Below, piece by piece: positions 23,177-36,859 of a DNA stretch of 64,000 nt. Within the stretch, counting starts at the first letter, position 1, and every line of letters begins with the position of its first letter. Below the pieces are notes generated by a model. The model was given only the letters and a program-made list of their open reading frames with translations. It searched no databases and had not been told where the DNA came from. Source of the stretch: Aphelocoma coerulescens (Eukaryota > Chordata > Aves > Passeriformes > Corvidae); the NCBI RefSeq assembly GCF_041296385.1, contig NW_027183506.1, positions 372,001 to 436,000 of the forward strand, in the 5' to 3' direction. The translations under genes were made by a program, and so were the position numbers.

Positions 23177-25444
23177 GTGACGCTATGGAACCTGGTGGAA
23201 CCGAGGGGCCACAGTGACACTGTGGGGCCTTTTGGAAGCAACAGGACCCTGGTGGGAAGCCACGGGATGATTAATCCTGCACGAACCTGCTCCAGGTGGG
23301 CTCCTCTCTCCCGGCTTCCACAGGTGCTGCTAGGATCCCACTCCGGCACTGGCTTGGCACGGGCTCACGGCTTCCTTTGGCAATGGCTCTGCTCCAGGAT
23401 GGCATGCTGCAGAGAATGCAGGTAGATTTTGTGCTCACTCCTGGCATGCAGCTGGACAATAAAGCCTGATCCAGCCCCCCCTCAGCATATGTCCGGCTCT
23501 GGCATTGGGGCGGGGCAACTTTGGGAGCAGCCCCAGCCCTGCTCCTGCTCCCGGCTGGGCACCCAGCTGCTGGGACACAGGTGTGTCCTGATGCCACCGT
23601 CTACTCCTTTGAGAAGGGGAGGACAGAGTGCATCAGGGAGTTTGGTGTGGCTTACATGCGGCAAGGAGAAGGTGCAGCCCCAAACTGGCTTTCACTTCTA
23701 GAACCTTTTGCTATTGCGGGAGCAGCTGCTGGAGCTTTTCAACCGAGCTGCAAGAGTGAAAAGTGTGATGGCATGTCTATCTGAGAAGGAAGGTTCGGTG
23801 CCGCAGCCTGTTGTGCACAATTTATATGCTGATAAGAGAAGGGGGTGCTTTTGCAACGTTTTCCTTCCTGACACTTCTGTCTCTGTGAGCTTTAGCTGCT
23901 TGGACTCAGGGATACCGAAGGTATGTGAAAGTGACTGGGATGCGAGAATCATGTTGCACAGGGAACAGGGAAGGTCAGCAAATGTTTCCTGTCCTGGCAC
24001 ATCTCTCAGTCTGAACTGCAGCTGCAGATGCTTCACTTCCGCCAAGGACTCTGCCACCTTGAGAGAAGGATGCGCTCTATGGAGTTGAGAAAGAAAGTGC
24101 GTCTCACTAGCTTCTTTCCTCTACTTCATAGACAGCAAAGGGGCTATGAAAGGCAGCACTGGCTTTTTGTTCTAGGACTTCTTCTTTACAAGCAGCTGCT
24201 GGATGTTTGGAAGGGGGTTTGGGATATGCAAAAATGAGAGGCTAAGATGGTAAGAGGGTAAGATGGAAGTCATCTGGCAAAAGCAGAGCTCACAAAAGGG
24301 CCAGCTGAGAAAGCTCTTGCTGCCTACAACTTCAACTGCACCCCTCAAAGCAGCAGCACACACGCTGCTCTCGGCACTTTCCTTCTCAGCTCTACGCACC
24401 ATCCTAAGCCTTGCCTCTCCCACACTCAGGATCCAAAGACAACGGCACCAGGGACTGCTCACACACTAAAGGCACCAGGACAAAAGGCTCACCAGCTTGG
24501 CCTTTGCATTCCCGCTGACAGCTCCACAGCTTGAACCCAGAGAACTGCCTGCTGCCAACAGCCTTTCCAATCACTCTGAGCACCTCATGACAAGGAGTGT
24601 GGGGAATGAATCTCCAGCAGCCTCCTGCCCCAGGCTGTCCCCCGGGAGCAGCCCTGCTCCAGGCCGTGACTGCCACCTGCACAGCCAAAGGACCCAGAGC
24701 CGGTGTTACACACCACGGCTGTGCCTGGCACAGAGACACCAGTGGCCACACAAGTGGCCATGGCACTGTCCACACACAGTCCCTGCTGCTGCTCCCCCAG
24801 CCGCTGGCACCAACTCCCAGCCACCCACTCCTAAAGCCACGGGGCCCACTGGGACACTGCGGGGGCTCGTGGAAGCCAGCGGCCATTGTGACACAGCAAT
24901 GCTGCACAGAGCCCACGGTGCTTTGTGACCCGTGGCTCCCAGGAGAGCCTTTGTGATCCTGGGGAACTACAAGGAAGCCTGGCTCCTCTGTGACACCACC
25001 ACAGAAGCTCAGGGGAGCCCTGGAGACCGTGCTGATGCTATTGAACCTGATGCAACCCTGCCTCCTCTGTGACACCACAGAAGCTCTTGGAGCCCTGGAG
25101 ACCGTGCTGATGCTATGGAACCTGATGCAACCCTGCCTCCTCTGTGACACCACAGAACCTCTGGGAGCCCTGGAGACCGTGCTGATGCTATGGAACCTGA
25201 TGCAACCCTGCCTCCACTGTGACACCACAGAAGCTCAGGGAGCCCTGGAGACTGTGGTGATGCTATGGAACCTGATGCAACCCTGCCTCCACTGTGACAC
25301 CACAGAACCTCTGGGAGCCCTGGAGACCGTGCTGATGCTATGGAACCTGATGCAACCCTGCCTCCACTGTGACACCACAGAAGCTCGGGGAGCTCTGCAG
25401 ACCGTGGGGATGCTGGCGAAGCTGACGGAACCCTGGGCACCACA
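23177..25444 (+). repeat. Macrosatellite unit U11, type E, 2268 bp
   Basis: m5 AAT and m6 C with r2 GTGCTG, but m2 is C (23854), a marker otherwise seen only in U1, U3 and U15. Array 25025-25399, five copies. Confidence 0.95.
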
Positions 25445-27712
25445 GTGACGCTATGGAACCTGGTGGAACCGAGGGGCCACAGTGACACTGTGGGGCCTTT
25501 TGGAAGCAACAGGACCCTGGTGGGAAGCCACGGGATGATTAATCCTGCACGAACCTGCTCCAGGTGGGCTCCTCTCTCCCGGCTTCCACAGGTGCTGCTA
25601 GGATCCCACTCCGGCACTGGCTTGGCACGGGCTCACGGCTTCCTTTGGCAATGGCTCTGCTCCAGGATGGCATGCTGCAGAGAATGCAGGTAGATTTTGT
25701 GCTCACTCCTGGCATGCAGCTGGACAATAAAGCCTGATCCAGCCCCCCCTCAGCATATGTCCGGCTCTGGCATTGGGGCGGGGCAACTTTGGGAGCAGCC
25801 CCAGCCCTGCTCCTGCTCCCGGCTGGGCACCCAGCTGCTGGGACACAGGTGTGTCCTGATGCCACCGTCTACTCCTTTGAGAAGGGGAGGACAGAGTGCA
25901 TCAGGGAGTTTGGTGTGGCTTACATGCGGCAAGGAGAAGGTGCAGCCCCAAACTGGCTTTCACTTCTAGAACCTTTTGCTATTGCGGGAGCAGCTGCTGG
26001 AGCTTTTCAACCGAGCTGCAAGAGTGAAAAGTGTGATGGCATGTCTATCTGAGAAGGAAGGTTCGGTGCCGCAGCCTGTTGTGCACAATTTATATGCTGA
26101 TAAGAGAAGGGGGTGCTTTTGGAACGTTTTCCTTCCTGACACTTCTGTCTCTGTGAGCTTTAGCTGCTTGGACTCAGGGATACCGAAGGTATGTGAAAGT
26201 GACTGGGATGCGAGAATCATGTTGCACAGGGAACAGGGAAGGTCAGCAAATGTTTCCTGTCCTGGCACATCTCTCAGTCTGAACTGCAGCTGCAGATGCT
26301 TCACTTCCGCCAAGGACTCTGCCACCTTGAGAGAAGGATGCGCTCTATGGAGTTGAGAAAGAAAGTGCGTCTCACTAGCTTCTTTCCTCTACTTCATAGA
26401 CAGCAAAGGGGCTATGAAAGGCAGCACTGGCTTTTTGTTCTAGGACTTCTTCTTTACAAGCAGCTGCTGGATGTTTGGAAGGGGGTTTGGGATATGCAAA
26501 AATGAGAGGCTAAGATGGTAAGAGGGTAAGATGGAAGTCATCTGGCAAAAGCAGAGCTCACAAAAGGGCCAGCTGAGAAAGCTCTTGCTGCCTACAACTT
26601 CAACTGCACCCCTCAAAGCAGCAGCACACACGCTGCTCTCGGCACTTTCCTTCTCAGCTCTACGCACCATCCTAAGCCTTGCCTCTCCCACACTCAGGAT
26701 CCAAAGACAACGGCACCAGGGACTGCTCACACACTAAAGGCACCAGGACAAAAGGCTCACCAGCTTGGCCTTTGCATTCCCGCTGACAGCTCCACAGCTT
26801 GAACCCAGAGAACTGCCTGCTGCCAACAGCCTTTCCAATCACTCTGAGCACCTCATGACAAGGAGTGTGGGGAATGAATCTCCAGCAGCCTCCTGCCCCA
26901 GGCTGTCCCCCGGGAGCAGCCCTGCTCCAGGCCGTGACTGCCACCTGCACAGCCAAAGGACCCAGAGCCGGTGTTACACACCACGGCTGTGCCTGGCACA
27001 GAGACACCAGTGGCCACACAAGTGGCCATGGCACTGTCCACACACAGTCCCTGCTGCTGCTCCCCCAGCCGCTGGCACCAACTCCCAGCCACCCACTCCT
27101 AAAGCCACGGGGCCCACTGGGACACTGCGGGGGCTCGTGGAAGCCAGCGGCCATTGTGACACAGCGGGGCTGCACAGAGCCCACGGTGCTTTGTGACCCG
27201 TGGCTCCCAGGAGAGCCTTTGTGATGCTGGGGAACTACAAGGAAGCCTGGCTCCTCTGTGACACCACCACAGAAGCTCAGGGGAGCCCTGGAGACTGTGC
27301 TGATGCTATTGAACCTGATGCAACCCTGCCTCCTCTGTGACACCACAGAAGCTCTTGGAGCCCTGGAGACCGTGGTGATGCTATGGAACCTGATGCAACC
27401 CTGCCTCCTCTGTGACACCACAGAACCTCTGGGAGCTCTGCAGACCGTGCTGATGCTATGGAACCTGATGCAACCCTGCCTCCACTGTGACACCACAGAA
27501 GCTCAGGGAGCCCTGGAGACTGTGGTGATGCTATGGAACCTGATGCAACCCTGCCTCCACTGTGACACCACAGAACCTCTGGGAGCCCTGGAGACCGTGC
27601 TGATGCTATGGAACCTGATGCAACCCTGCCTCCACTGTGACACCACAGAAGCTCGGGGAGCTCTGCAGACCGTGGGGATGCTGGCGAAGCTGACGGAACC
27701 CTGGGCACCACA
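25445..27712 (+). repeat. Macrosatellite unit U12, type F, 2268 bp
   Basis: Same haplotype as U6: default markers, r1 GACTGTG, r2 GTGGTG, r3 with CTCTGCAG lead-in. Array 27293-27667. Confidence 0.95.
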
Positions 27713-29980
27713 GTGACGCTATGGAACCTGGTGGAACCGAGGGGCCACAGTGACACTGTGGGGCCTTTTGGAAGCAACAGGACCCTGGTGGGAAGCCACG
27801 GGATGATTAATCCTGCACGAACCTGCTCCAGGTGGGCTCCTCTCTCCCGGCTTCCACAGGTGCTGCTAGGATCCCACTCCGGCACTGGCTTGGCACGGGC
27901 TCACGGCTTCCTTTGGCAATGGCTCTGCTCCAGGATGGCATGCTGCAGAGAATGCAGGTAGATTTTGTGCTCACTCCTGGCATGCAGCTGGACAATAAAG
28001 CCTGATCCAGCCCCCCCTCAGCATATGTCCGGCTCTGGCATTGGGGCGGGGCAACTTTGGGAGCAGCCCCAGCCCTGCTCCTGCTCCCGGCTGGGCACCC
28101 AGCTGCTGGGACACAGGTGTGTCCTGATGCCACCGTCTACTCCTTTGAGAAGGGGAGGACAGAGTGCATCAGGGAGTTTGGTGTGGCTTACATGCGGCAA
28201 GGAGAAGGTGCAGCCCCAAACTGGCTTTCACTTCTAGAACCTTTTGCTATTGCGGGAGCAGCTGCTGGAGCTTTTCAACCAAGCTGCAAGAGTGAAAAGT
28301 GTGATGGCATGTCTATCTGAGAAGGAAGGTTCGGTGCCGCAGCCTGTTGTGCACAATTTATATGCTGATAAGAGAAGGGGGTGCTTTTGGAACGTTTTCC
28401 TTCCTGACACTTCTGTCTCTGTGAGCTTTAGCTGCTTGGACTCAGGGATACCGAAGGTATGTGAAAGTGACTGGGATGCGAGAATCATGTTGCACAGGGA
28501 ACAGGGAAGGTCAGCAAATGTTTCCTGTCCTGGCACATCTCTCAGTCTGAACTGCAGCTGCAGATGCTTCACTTCCGCCAAGGACTCTGCCACCTTGAGA
28601 GAAGGATGCGCTCTATGGAGTTGAGAAAGAAAGTGCGTCTCACTAGCTTCTTTCCTCTACTTCATAGACAGCAAAGGGGCTATGAAAGGCAGCACTGGCT
28701 TTTTGTTCTAGGACTTCTTCTTTACAAGCAGCTGCTGGATGTTTGGAAGGGGGTTTGGGATATGCAAAAATGAGAGGCTAAGATGGTAAGAGGGTAAGAT
28801 GGAAGTCATCTGGCAAAAGCAGAGCTCACAAAAGGGCCAGCTGAGAAAGCTCTTGCTGCCTACAACTTCAACTGCACCCCTCAAAGCAGCAGCACACACG
28901 CTGCTCTCGGCACTTTCCTTCTCAGCTCTACGCACCATCCTAAGCCTTGCCTCTCCCACACTCAGGATCCAAAGACAACGGCACCAGGGACTGCTCACAC
29001 ACTAAAGGCACCAGGACAAAAGGCTCACCAGCTTGGCCTTTGCATTCCCGCTGACAGCTCCACAGCTTGAACCCAGAGAACTGCCTGCTGCCAACAGCCT
29101 TTCCAATCACTCTGAGCACCTCATGACAAGGAGTGTGGGGAATGAATCTCCAGCAGCCTCCTGCCCCAGGCTGTCCCCCGGGAGCAGCCCTGCTCCAGGC
29201 CGTGACTGCCACCTGCACAGCCAAAGGACCCAGAGCCGGTGTTACACACCACGGCTGTGCCTGGCACAGAGACACCAGTGGCCACACAAGTGGCCATGGC
29301 ACTGTCCACACACAGTCCCTGCTGCTGCTCCCCCAGCCGCTGGCACCAACTCCCAGCCACCCACTCCTAAAGCCACGGGGCCCACTGGGACACTGCGGGG
29401 GCTCGTGGAAGCCAGCGGCCATTGTGACACAGCGGGGCTGCACAGAGCCCACGGTGCTTTGTGACCCGTGGCTCCCAGGAGAGCCTTTGTGATGCTGGGG
29501 AACTACAAGGAAGCCTGGCTCCTCTGTGACACCACCACAGAAGCTCAGGGGAGCCCTGGAGACCGTGCTGATGCTATTGAACCTGATGCAACCCTGCCTC
29601 CTCTGTGACACCACAGAAGCTCTTGGAGCCCTGGAGACCGTGCTGATGCTATGGAACCTGATGCAACCCTGCCTCCTCTGTGACACCACAGAACCTCTGG
29701 GAGCCCTGGAGACCGTGGTGATGCTATGGAACCTGATGCAACCCTGCCTCCACTGTGACACCACAGAAGCTCAGGGAGCCCTGGAGACTGTGGTGATGCT
29801 ATGGAACCTGATGCAACCCTGCCTCCACTGTGACACCACAGAACCTCTGGGAGCCCTGGAGACCGTGCTGATGCTATGGAACCTGATGCAACCCTGCCTC
29901 CACTGTGACACCACAGAAGCTCAGGGAGCTCTGCAGACCGTGGGGATGCTGGCGAAGCTGACGGAACCCTGGGCACCACA
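27713..29980 (+). repeat. Macrosatellite unit U13, type G, 2268 bp
   Basis: Shares with U7 r2 GTGCTG and the CTCAGGGAGCTCTG end of the last copy, but m4 is G and r3 starts with a CCCTGGAG lead-in and GTGGTG. Private G-to-A at 28281, a CpG-to-CpA change. Array 29561-29935. Confidence 0.95.
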
Positions 29981-32248
29981 GTGACGCTATGGAACCTGGT
30001 GGAACCGAGGGGCCACAGTGACACTGTGGGGCCTTTTGGAAGCAACAGGACCCTGGTGGGAAGCCACGGGATGATTAATCCTGCACGAACCTGCTCCAGG
30101 TGGGCTCCTCTCTCCCGGCTTCCACAGGTGCTGCTAGGATCCCACTCCGGCACTGGCTTGGCACGGGCTCACGGCTTCCTTTGGCAATGGCTCTGCTCCA
30201 GGATGGCATGCTGCAGAGAATGCAGGTAGATTTTGTGCTCACTCCTGGCATGCAGCTGGACAATAAAGCCTGATCCAGCCCCCCCTCAGCATATGTCCGG
30301 CTCTGGCATTGGGGCGGGGCAACTTTGGGAGCAGCCCCAGCCCTGCTCCTGCTCCCGGCTGGGCACCCAGCTGCTGGGACACAGGTGTGTCCTGATGCCA
30401 CCGTCTACTCCTTTGAGAAGGGGAGGACAGAGTGCATCAGGGAGTTTGGTGTGGCTTACATGCGGCAAGGAGAAGGTGCAGCCCCAAACTGGCTTTCACT
30501 TCTAGAACCTTTTGCTATTGCGGGAGCAGCTGCTGGAGCTTTTCAACCGAGCTGCAAGAGTGAAAAGTGTGATGGCATGTCTATCTGAGAAGGAAGGTTC
30601 GGTGCCGCAGCCTGTTGTGCACAATTTATATGCTGATAAGAGAAGGGGGTGCTTTTGGAACGTTTTCCTTCCTGACACTTCTGTCTCTGTGAGCTTTAGC
30701 TGCTTGGACTCAGGGATACCGAAGGTATGTGAAAGTGACTGGGATGCGAGAATCATGTTGCACAGGGAACAGGGAAGGTCAGCAAATGTTTCCTGTCCTG
30801 GCACATCTCTCAGTCTGAACTGCAGCTGCAGATGCTTCACTTCCGCCAAGGACTCTGCCACCTTGAGAGAAGGATGCGCTCTATGGAGTTGAGAAAGAAA
30901 GTGCGTCTCACTAGCTTCTTTCCTCTACTTCATAGACAGCAAAGGGGCTATGAAAGGCAGCACTGGCTTTTTGTTCTAGGACTTCTTCTTTACAAGCAGC
31001 TGCTGGATGTTTGGAAGGGGGTTTGGGATATGCAAAAATGAGAGGCTAAGATGGTAAGAGGGTAAGATGGAAGTCATCTGGCAAAAGCAGAGCTCACAAA
31101 AGGGCCAGCTGAGAAAGCTCTTGCTGCCTACAACTTCAACTGCACCCCTCAAAGCAGCAGCACACACGCTGCTCTCGGCACTTTCCTTCTCAGCTCTACG
31201 CACCATCCTAAGCCTTGCCTCTCCCACACTCAGGATCCAAAGACAACGGCACCAGGGACTGCTCACACACTAAAGGCACCAGGACAAAAGGCTCACCAGC
31301 TTGGCCTTTGCATTCCCGCTGACAGCTCCACAGCTTGAACCCAGAGAACTGCCTGCTGCCAACAGCCTTTCCAATCACTCTGAGCACCTCATGACAAGGA
31401 GTGTGGGGAATGAATCTCCAGCAGCCTCCTGCCCCAGGCTGTCCCCCGGGAGCAGCCCTGCTCCAGGCCGTGACTGCCACCTGCACAGCCAAAGGACCCA
31501 GAGCCGGTGTTACACACCACGGCTGTGCCTGACACAGAGACACCAGTGGCCACACAAGTGGCCATGGCACTGTCCACACACAGTCCCTGCTGCTGCTCCC
31601 CCAGCCGCTGGCACCAACTCCCAGCCACCCACTCCTAAAGCCACGGGGCCCACTGGGACACTGCGGGGGCTCGTGGAAGCCAGCGGCCATTGTGACACAG
31701 CGGGGCTGCACAGAGCCCACGGTGCTTTGTGACCCGTGGCTCCCAGGAGAGCCTTTGTGATGCTGGGGAACTACAAGGAAGCCTGGCTCCTCTGTGACAC
31801 CACCACAGAAGCTCAGGGGAGCCCTGGAGACCGTGCTGATGCTATTGAACCTGATGCAACCCTGCCTCCTCTGTGACACCACAGAAGCTCTTGGAGCCCT
31901 GGAGACCGTGGTGATGCTATGGAACCTGAGGCAACCCTGCCTCCTCTGTGACACCACAGAACCTCTGGGAGCCCTGGAGACCGTGCTGATGCTATGGAAC
32001 CTGATGCAACCCTGCCTCCACTGTGACACCACAGAAGCTCAGGGAGCCCTGGAGACTGTGGTGATGCTATGGAACCTGATGCAACCCTGCCTGCACTGTG
32101 ACACCACAGAACCTCTGGGAGCCCTGGAGACCGTGCTGATGCTATGGAACCTGATGCAACCCTGCCTCCACTGTGACACCACAGAAGCTCGGGGAGCTCT
32201 GCAGACCGTGGGGATGCTGGCGAAGCTGACGGAACCCTGGGCACCACA
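29981..32248 (+). repeat. Macrosatellite unit U14, type B, 2268 bp
   Basis: m4 A (31532), r2 GAGGCAACC (31930), r4 CTGCAC (32093); r3 GTGCTG as in U2. Array 31829-32203, five copies. It matches U2 at every marker compared. Confidence 0.95.
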
Positions 32249-34516
32249 GTGACGCTATGGAACCTGGTGGAACCGAGGGGCCACAGTGACACTGTGGGGC
32301 CTTTTGGAAGCAACAGGACCCTGGTGGGAAGCCACGGGATGATTAATCCTGCACGAACCTGCTCCAGGTGGGCTCCTCTCTCCCGGCTTCCACAGGTGCT
32401 GCTAGGATCCCACTCCGGCACTGGCTTGGCACGGGCTCACGGCTTCCTTTGGCAATGGCTCTGCTCCAGGATGGCATGCTGCAGAGAATGCAGGTAGATT
32501 TTGTGCTCACTCCTGGCATGCAGCTGGACAATAAAGCCTGATCCAGCCCCCCCTCAGCATATGTCCGGCTCTGGCATTGGGGCGGGGCAACTTTGGGAGC
32601 AGCCCCAGCCCTGCTCCTGCTCCCGGCTGGGCACCCAGCTGCTGGGACACAGGTGTGTCCTGATGCCACCGTCTACTCCTTTGAGAAGGGGAGGACAGAG
32701 TGCATCAGGGAGTTTGGTGTGGCTTACATGCGGCAAGGAGAAGGTGCAGCCCCAAACTGGCTTTCACTTCTAGAACCTTTTGCTATTGCGGGAGCAGCTG
32801 CTGGAGCTTTTCAACCGAGCTGCAAGAGTGAAAAGTGTGATGGCATGTCTATCTGAGAAGGAAGGTTCGGTGCCGCAGCCTGTTGTGCACAATTTATATG
32901 CTGATAAGAGAAGGGGGTGCTTTTGCAACGTTTTCCTTCCTGACACTTCTGTCTCTGTGAGCTTTAGCTGCTTGGACTCAGGGATACCGAAGGTATGTGA
33001 AAGTGACTGGGATGCGAGAATCATGTTGCACAGGGAACAGGGAAGGTCAGCAAATGTTTCCTGTCCTGGCACATCTCTCAGTCTGAACTGCAGCTGCAGA
33101 TGCTTCACTTCCGCCAAGGACTCTGCCACCTTGAGAGAAGGATGCGCTCTATGGAGTTGAGAAAGAAAGTGCGTCTCACTAGCTTCTTTCCTCTACTTCA
33201 TAGACAGCAAAGGGGCTATGAAAGGCAGCACTGGCTTTTTGTTCTAGGACTTCTTCTTTACAAGCAGCTGCTGGATGTTTGGAAGGGGGTTTGGGATATG
33301 CAAAAATGAGAGGCTAAGATGGTAAGAGGGTAAGATGGAAGTCATCTGGCAAAAGCAGAGCTCACAAAAGGGCCAGCTGAGAAAGCTCTTGCTGCCTACA
33401 ACTTCAACTGCACCCCTCAAAGCAGCAGCACACACGCTGCTCTCGGCACTTTCCTTCTCAGCTCTACGCACCATCCTAAGCCTTGCCTCTCCCACACTCA
33501 GGATCCAAAGACAACGGCACCAGGGACTGCTCACACACTAAAGGCACCAGGACAAAAGGCTCACCAGCTTGGCCTTTGCATTCCCGCTGACAGCTCCACA
33601 GCTTGAACCCAGAGAACTGCCTGCTGCCAACAGCCTTTCCAATCACTCTGAGCACCTCATGACAAGGAGTGTGGGGAATGAATCTCCAGCAGCCTCCTGC
33701 CCCAGGCTGTCCCCCGGGAGCAGCCCTGCTCCAGGCCGTGACTGCCACCTGCACAGCCAAAGGACCCAGAGCCGGTGTTACACACCACGGCTGTGCCTGG
33801 CACAGAGACACCAGTGGCCACACAAGTGGCCATGGCACTGTCCACACACAGTCCCTGCTGCTGCTCCCCCAGCCGCTGGCACCAACTCCCAGCCACCCAC
33901 TCCTAAAGCCACGGGGCCCACTGGGACACTGCGGGGGCTCGTGGAAGCCAGCGGCCATTGTGACACAGCAATGCTGCACAGAGCCCACGGTGCTTTGTGA
34001 CCCGTGGCTCCCAGGAGAGCCTTTGTGATCCTGGGGAACTACAAGGAAGCCTGGCTCCTCTGTGACACCACCACAGAAGCTCAGGGGAGCCCTGGAGACC
34101 GTGCTGATGCTATTGAACCTGATGCAACCCTGCCTCCTCTGTGACACCACAGAAGCTCTTGGAGCCCTGGAGACCGTGGTGATGCTATGGAACCTGATGC
34201 AACCCTGCCTCCTCTGTGACACCACAGAACCTCTGGGAGCCCTGGAGACCGTGCTGATGCTATGGAACCTGATGCAACCCTGCCTCCACTGTGACACCAC
34301 AGAAGCTCAGGGAGCCCTGGAGACTGTGGTGATGCTATGGAACCTGATGCAACCCTGCCTCCACTGTGACACCACAGAACCTCTGGGAGCCCTGGAGACC
34401 GTGCTGATGCTATGGAACCTGATGCAACCCTGCCTCCACTGTGACACCACAGAAGCTCGGGGAGCTCTGCAGACCGTGGGGATGCTGGCGAAGCTGACGG
34501 AACCCTGGGCACCACA
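32249..34516 (+). repeat. Macrosatellite unit U15, type C, 2268 bp
   Basis: m2 C (32926), m5 AAT and m6 C, r2 GTGGTG. Array 34097-34471. Same haplotype as U3. Confidence 0.95.
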
Positions 34517-36859
34517 GTGACGCTATGGAACCTGGTGGAACCGAGGGGCCACAGTGACACTGTGGGGCCTTTTGGAAGCAACAGGACCCTGGTGGGAAGC
34601 CACGGGATGATTAATCCTGCACGAACCTGCTCCAGGTGGGCTCCTCTCTCCCGGCTTCCACAGGTGCTGCTAGGATCCCACTCCGGCACTGGCTTGGCAC
34701 GGGCTCACGGCTTCCTTTGGCAATGGCTCTGCTCCAGGATGGCATGCTGCAGAGAATGCAGGTAGATTTTGTGCTCACTCCTGGCATGCAGCTGGACAAT
34801 AAAGCCTGATCCAGCCCCCCTTCAGCATATGTCCGGCTCTGGCATTGGGGCGGGGCAACTTTGGGAGCAGCCCCAGCCCTGCTCCTGCTCCCGGCTGGGC
34901 ACCCAGCTGCTGGGACACAGGTGTGTCCTGATGCCACCGTCTACTCCTTTGAGAAGGGGAGGACAGAGTGCATCAGGGAGTTTGGTGTGGCTTACATGCG
35001 GCAAGGAGAAGGTGCAGCCCCAAACTGGCTTTCACTTCTAGAACCTTTTGCTATTGCGGGAGCAGCTGCTGGAGCTTTTCAACCGAGCTGCAAGAGTGAA
35101 AAGTGTGATGGCATGTCTATCTGAGAAGGAAGGTTCGGTGCCGCAGCCTGTTGTGCACAATTTATATGCTGATAAGAGAAGGGGGTGCTTTTGGAACGTT
35201 TTCCTTCCTGACACTTCTGTCTCTGTGAGCTTTAGCTGCTTGGACTCAGGGATACCGAAGGTATGTGAAAGTGACTGGGATGCGAGAATCATGTTGCACA
35301 GGGAACAGGGAAGGTCAGCAAATGTTTCCTGTCCTGGCACATCTCTCAGTCTGAACTGCAGCTGCAGATGCTTCACTTCCGCCAAGGACTCTGCCACCTT
35401 GAGAGAAGGATGCGCTCTATGGAGTTGAGAAAGAAAGTGCGTCTCACTAGCTTCTTTCCTCTACTTCATAGACAGCAAAGGGGCTATGAAAGGCAGCACT
35501 GGCTTTTTGTTCTAGGACTTCTTCTTTACAAGCAGCTGCTGGATGTTTGGAAGGGGGTTTGGGATATGCAAAAATGAGAGGCTAAGATGGTAAGAGGGTA
35601 AGATGGAAGTCATCTGGCAAAAGCAGAGCTCACAAAAGGGCCAGCTGAGAAAGCTCTTGCTGCCTACAACTTCAACTGCACCCCTCAAAGCAGCAGCACA
35701 CACGCTGCTCTCGGCACTTTCCTTCTCAGCTCTACGCACCATCCTAAGCCTTGCCTCTCCCACACTCAGGATCCAAAGACAACGGCACCAGGGACTGCTC
35801 ACACACTAAAGGCACCAGGACAAAAGGCTCACCAGCTTGGCCTTTGCATTCCCGCTGACAGCTCCACAGCTTGAACCCAGAGAACTGCCTGCTGCCAACA
35901 GCCTTTCCAATCACTCTGAGCACCTCATGACAAGGAGTGTGGGGAATGAATCTCCAGCAGCCTCCTGCCCCAGGCTGTCCCCCGGGAGCAGCCCTGCTCC
36001 AGGCCGTGACTGCCACCTGCACAGCCAAAGGACCCAGAGCTGGTGTTACACACCACGGCTGTGCCTGGCACAGAGACACCAGTGGCCACACAAGTGGCCA
36101 TGGCACTGTCCACACACAGTCCCTGCTGCTGCTCCCCCAGCCGCTGGCACCAACTCCCAGCCACCCACTCCTAAAGCCACGGGGCCCACTGGGACACTGC
36201 GGGGGCTCGTGGAAGCCAGCGGCCATTGTGACACAGCGGGGCTGCACAGAGCCCACGGTGCTTTGTGACCCGTGGCTCCCAGGAGAGCCTTTGTGATGCT
36301 GGGGAACTACAAGGAAGCCTGGCTCCTCTGTGACACCACCACAGAAGCTCAGGGGAGCCCTGGAGACTGTGCTGATGCTATTGAACCTGATGCAACCCTG
36401 CCTCCTCTGTGACACCACAGAAGCTCTTGGAGCCCTGGAGACCGTGGTGATGCTATGGAACCTGATGCAACCCTGCCTCCTCTGTGACACCACAGAACCT
36501 CTGGGAGCTCTGCAGACCGTGCTGATGCTATGGAACCTGATGCAACCCTGCCTCCTCTGTGACACCACAGAACCTCTGGGAGCCCTGGAGACCGTGCTGA
36601 TGCTATGGAACCTGATGCAACCCTGCCTCCACTGTGACACCACAGAAGCTCAGGGAGCCCTGGAGACTGTGGTGATGCTATGGAACCTGATGCAACCCTG
36701 CCTCCACTGTGACACCACAGAACCTCTGGGAGCCCTGGAGACCGTGCTGATGCTATGGAACCTGATGCAACCCTGCCTCCACTGTGACACCACAGAAGCT
36801 CGGGGAGCTCTGCAGACCGTGGGGATGCTGGCGAAGCTGACGGAACCCTGGGCACCACA
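34517..36859 (+). repeat. Macrosatellite unit U16, type D, 2343 bp (breakpoint unit)
   Basis: m1 T (34821) ties its left part to U4 and U10. m3 T (36041, a CpG-to-TpG change) ties its right part to U19. Array 36365-36814, six copies: r1 GACTGTG, r2 GTGGTG, rX, r3 GTGCTG, r4, r5. The unit bridges the six-unit and the three-unit patterns. Confidence 0.95.
36365..36814 (+). repeat. 75-bp minisatellite, 6 copies (unit U16)
   Basis: Identical in repeat order and visible variants to the array of U19 (43244-43693). Together with the shared m3 T this indicates a recent common origin of the right half of both units. Confidence 0.95.

Larger units (their letters stand above)
16297..29980 (+). repeat. 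Six-unit higher-order repeat, copy 2 (B-C-D-E-F-G), 13,684 bp
   Basis: Units U8 to U13 repeat the type order of U2 to U7. The copy is one base longer because of the aberrant array junction in U10. Differences from copy 1 include m2 in U9 and U11, m6 in U9, r2 in U10, r3 in U8 and U13, and m4 in U13, so conversion has acted since duplication. Confidence 0.9.
29981..36040 (+). repeat. Six-unit higher-order repeat, copy 3, truncated (B-C-D)
   Basis: U14, U15 and the left part of U16 continue the pattern: B markers at 31532, 31930 and 32093, C markers in U15, m1 T at 34821. The E, F, G units expected next are missing; U17 is type C. The end is placed between m1 (34821) and m3 (36041) of U16, because U16 right of m3 matches U19. 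Confidence 0.8.
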
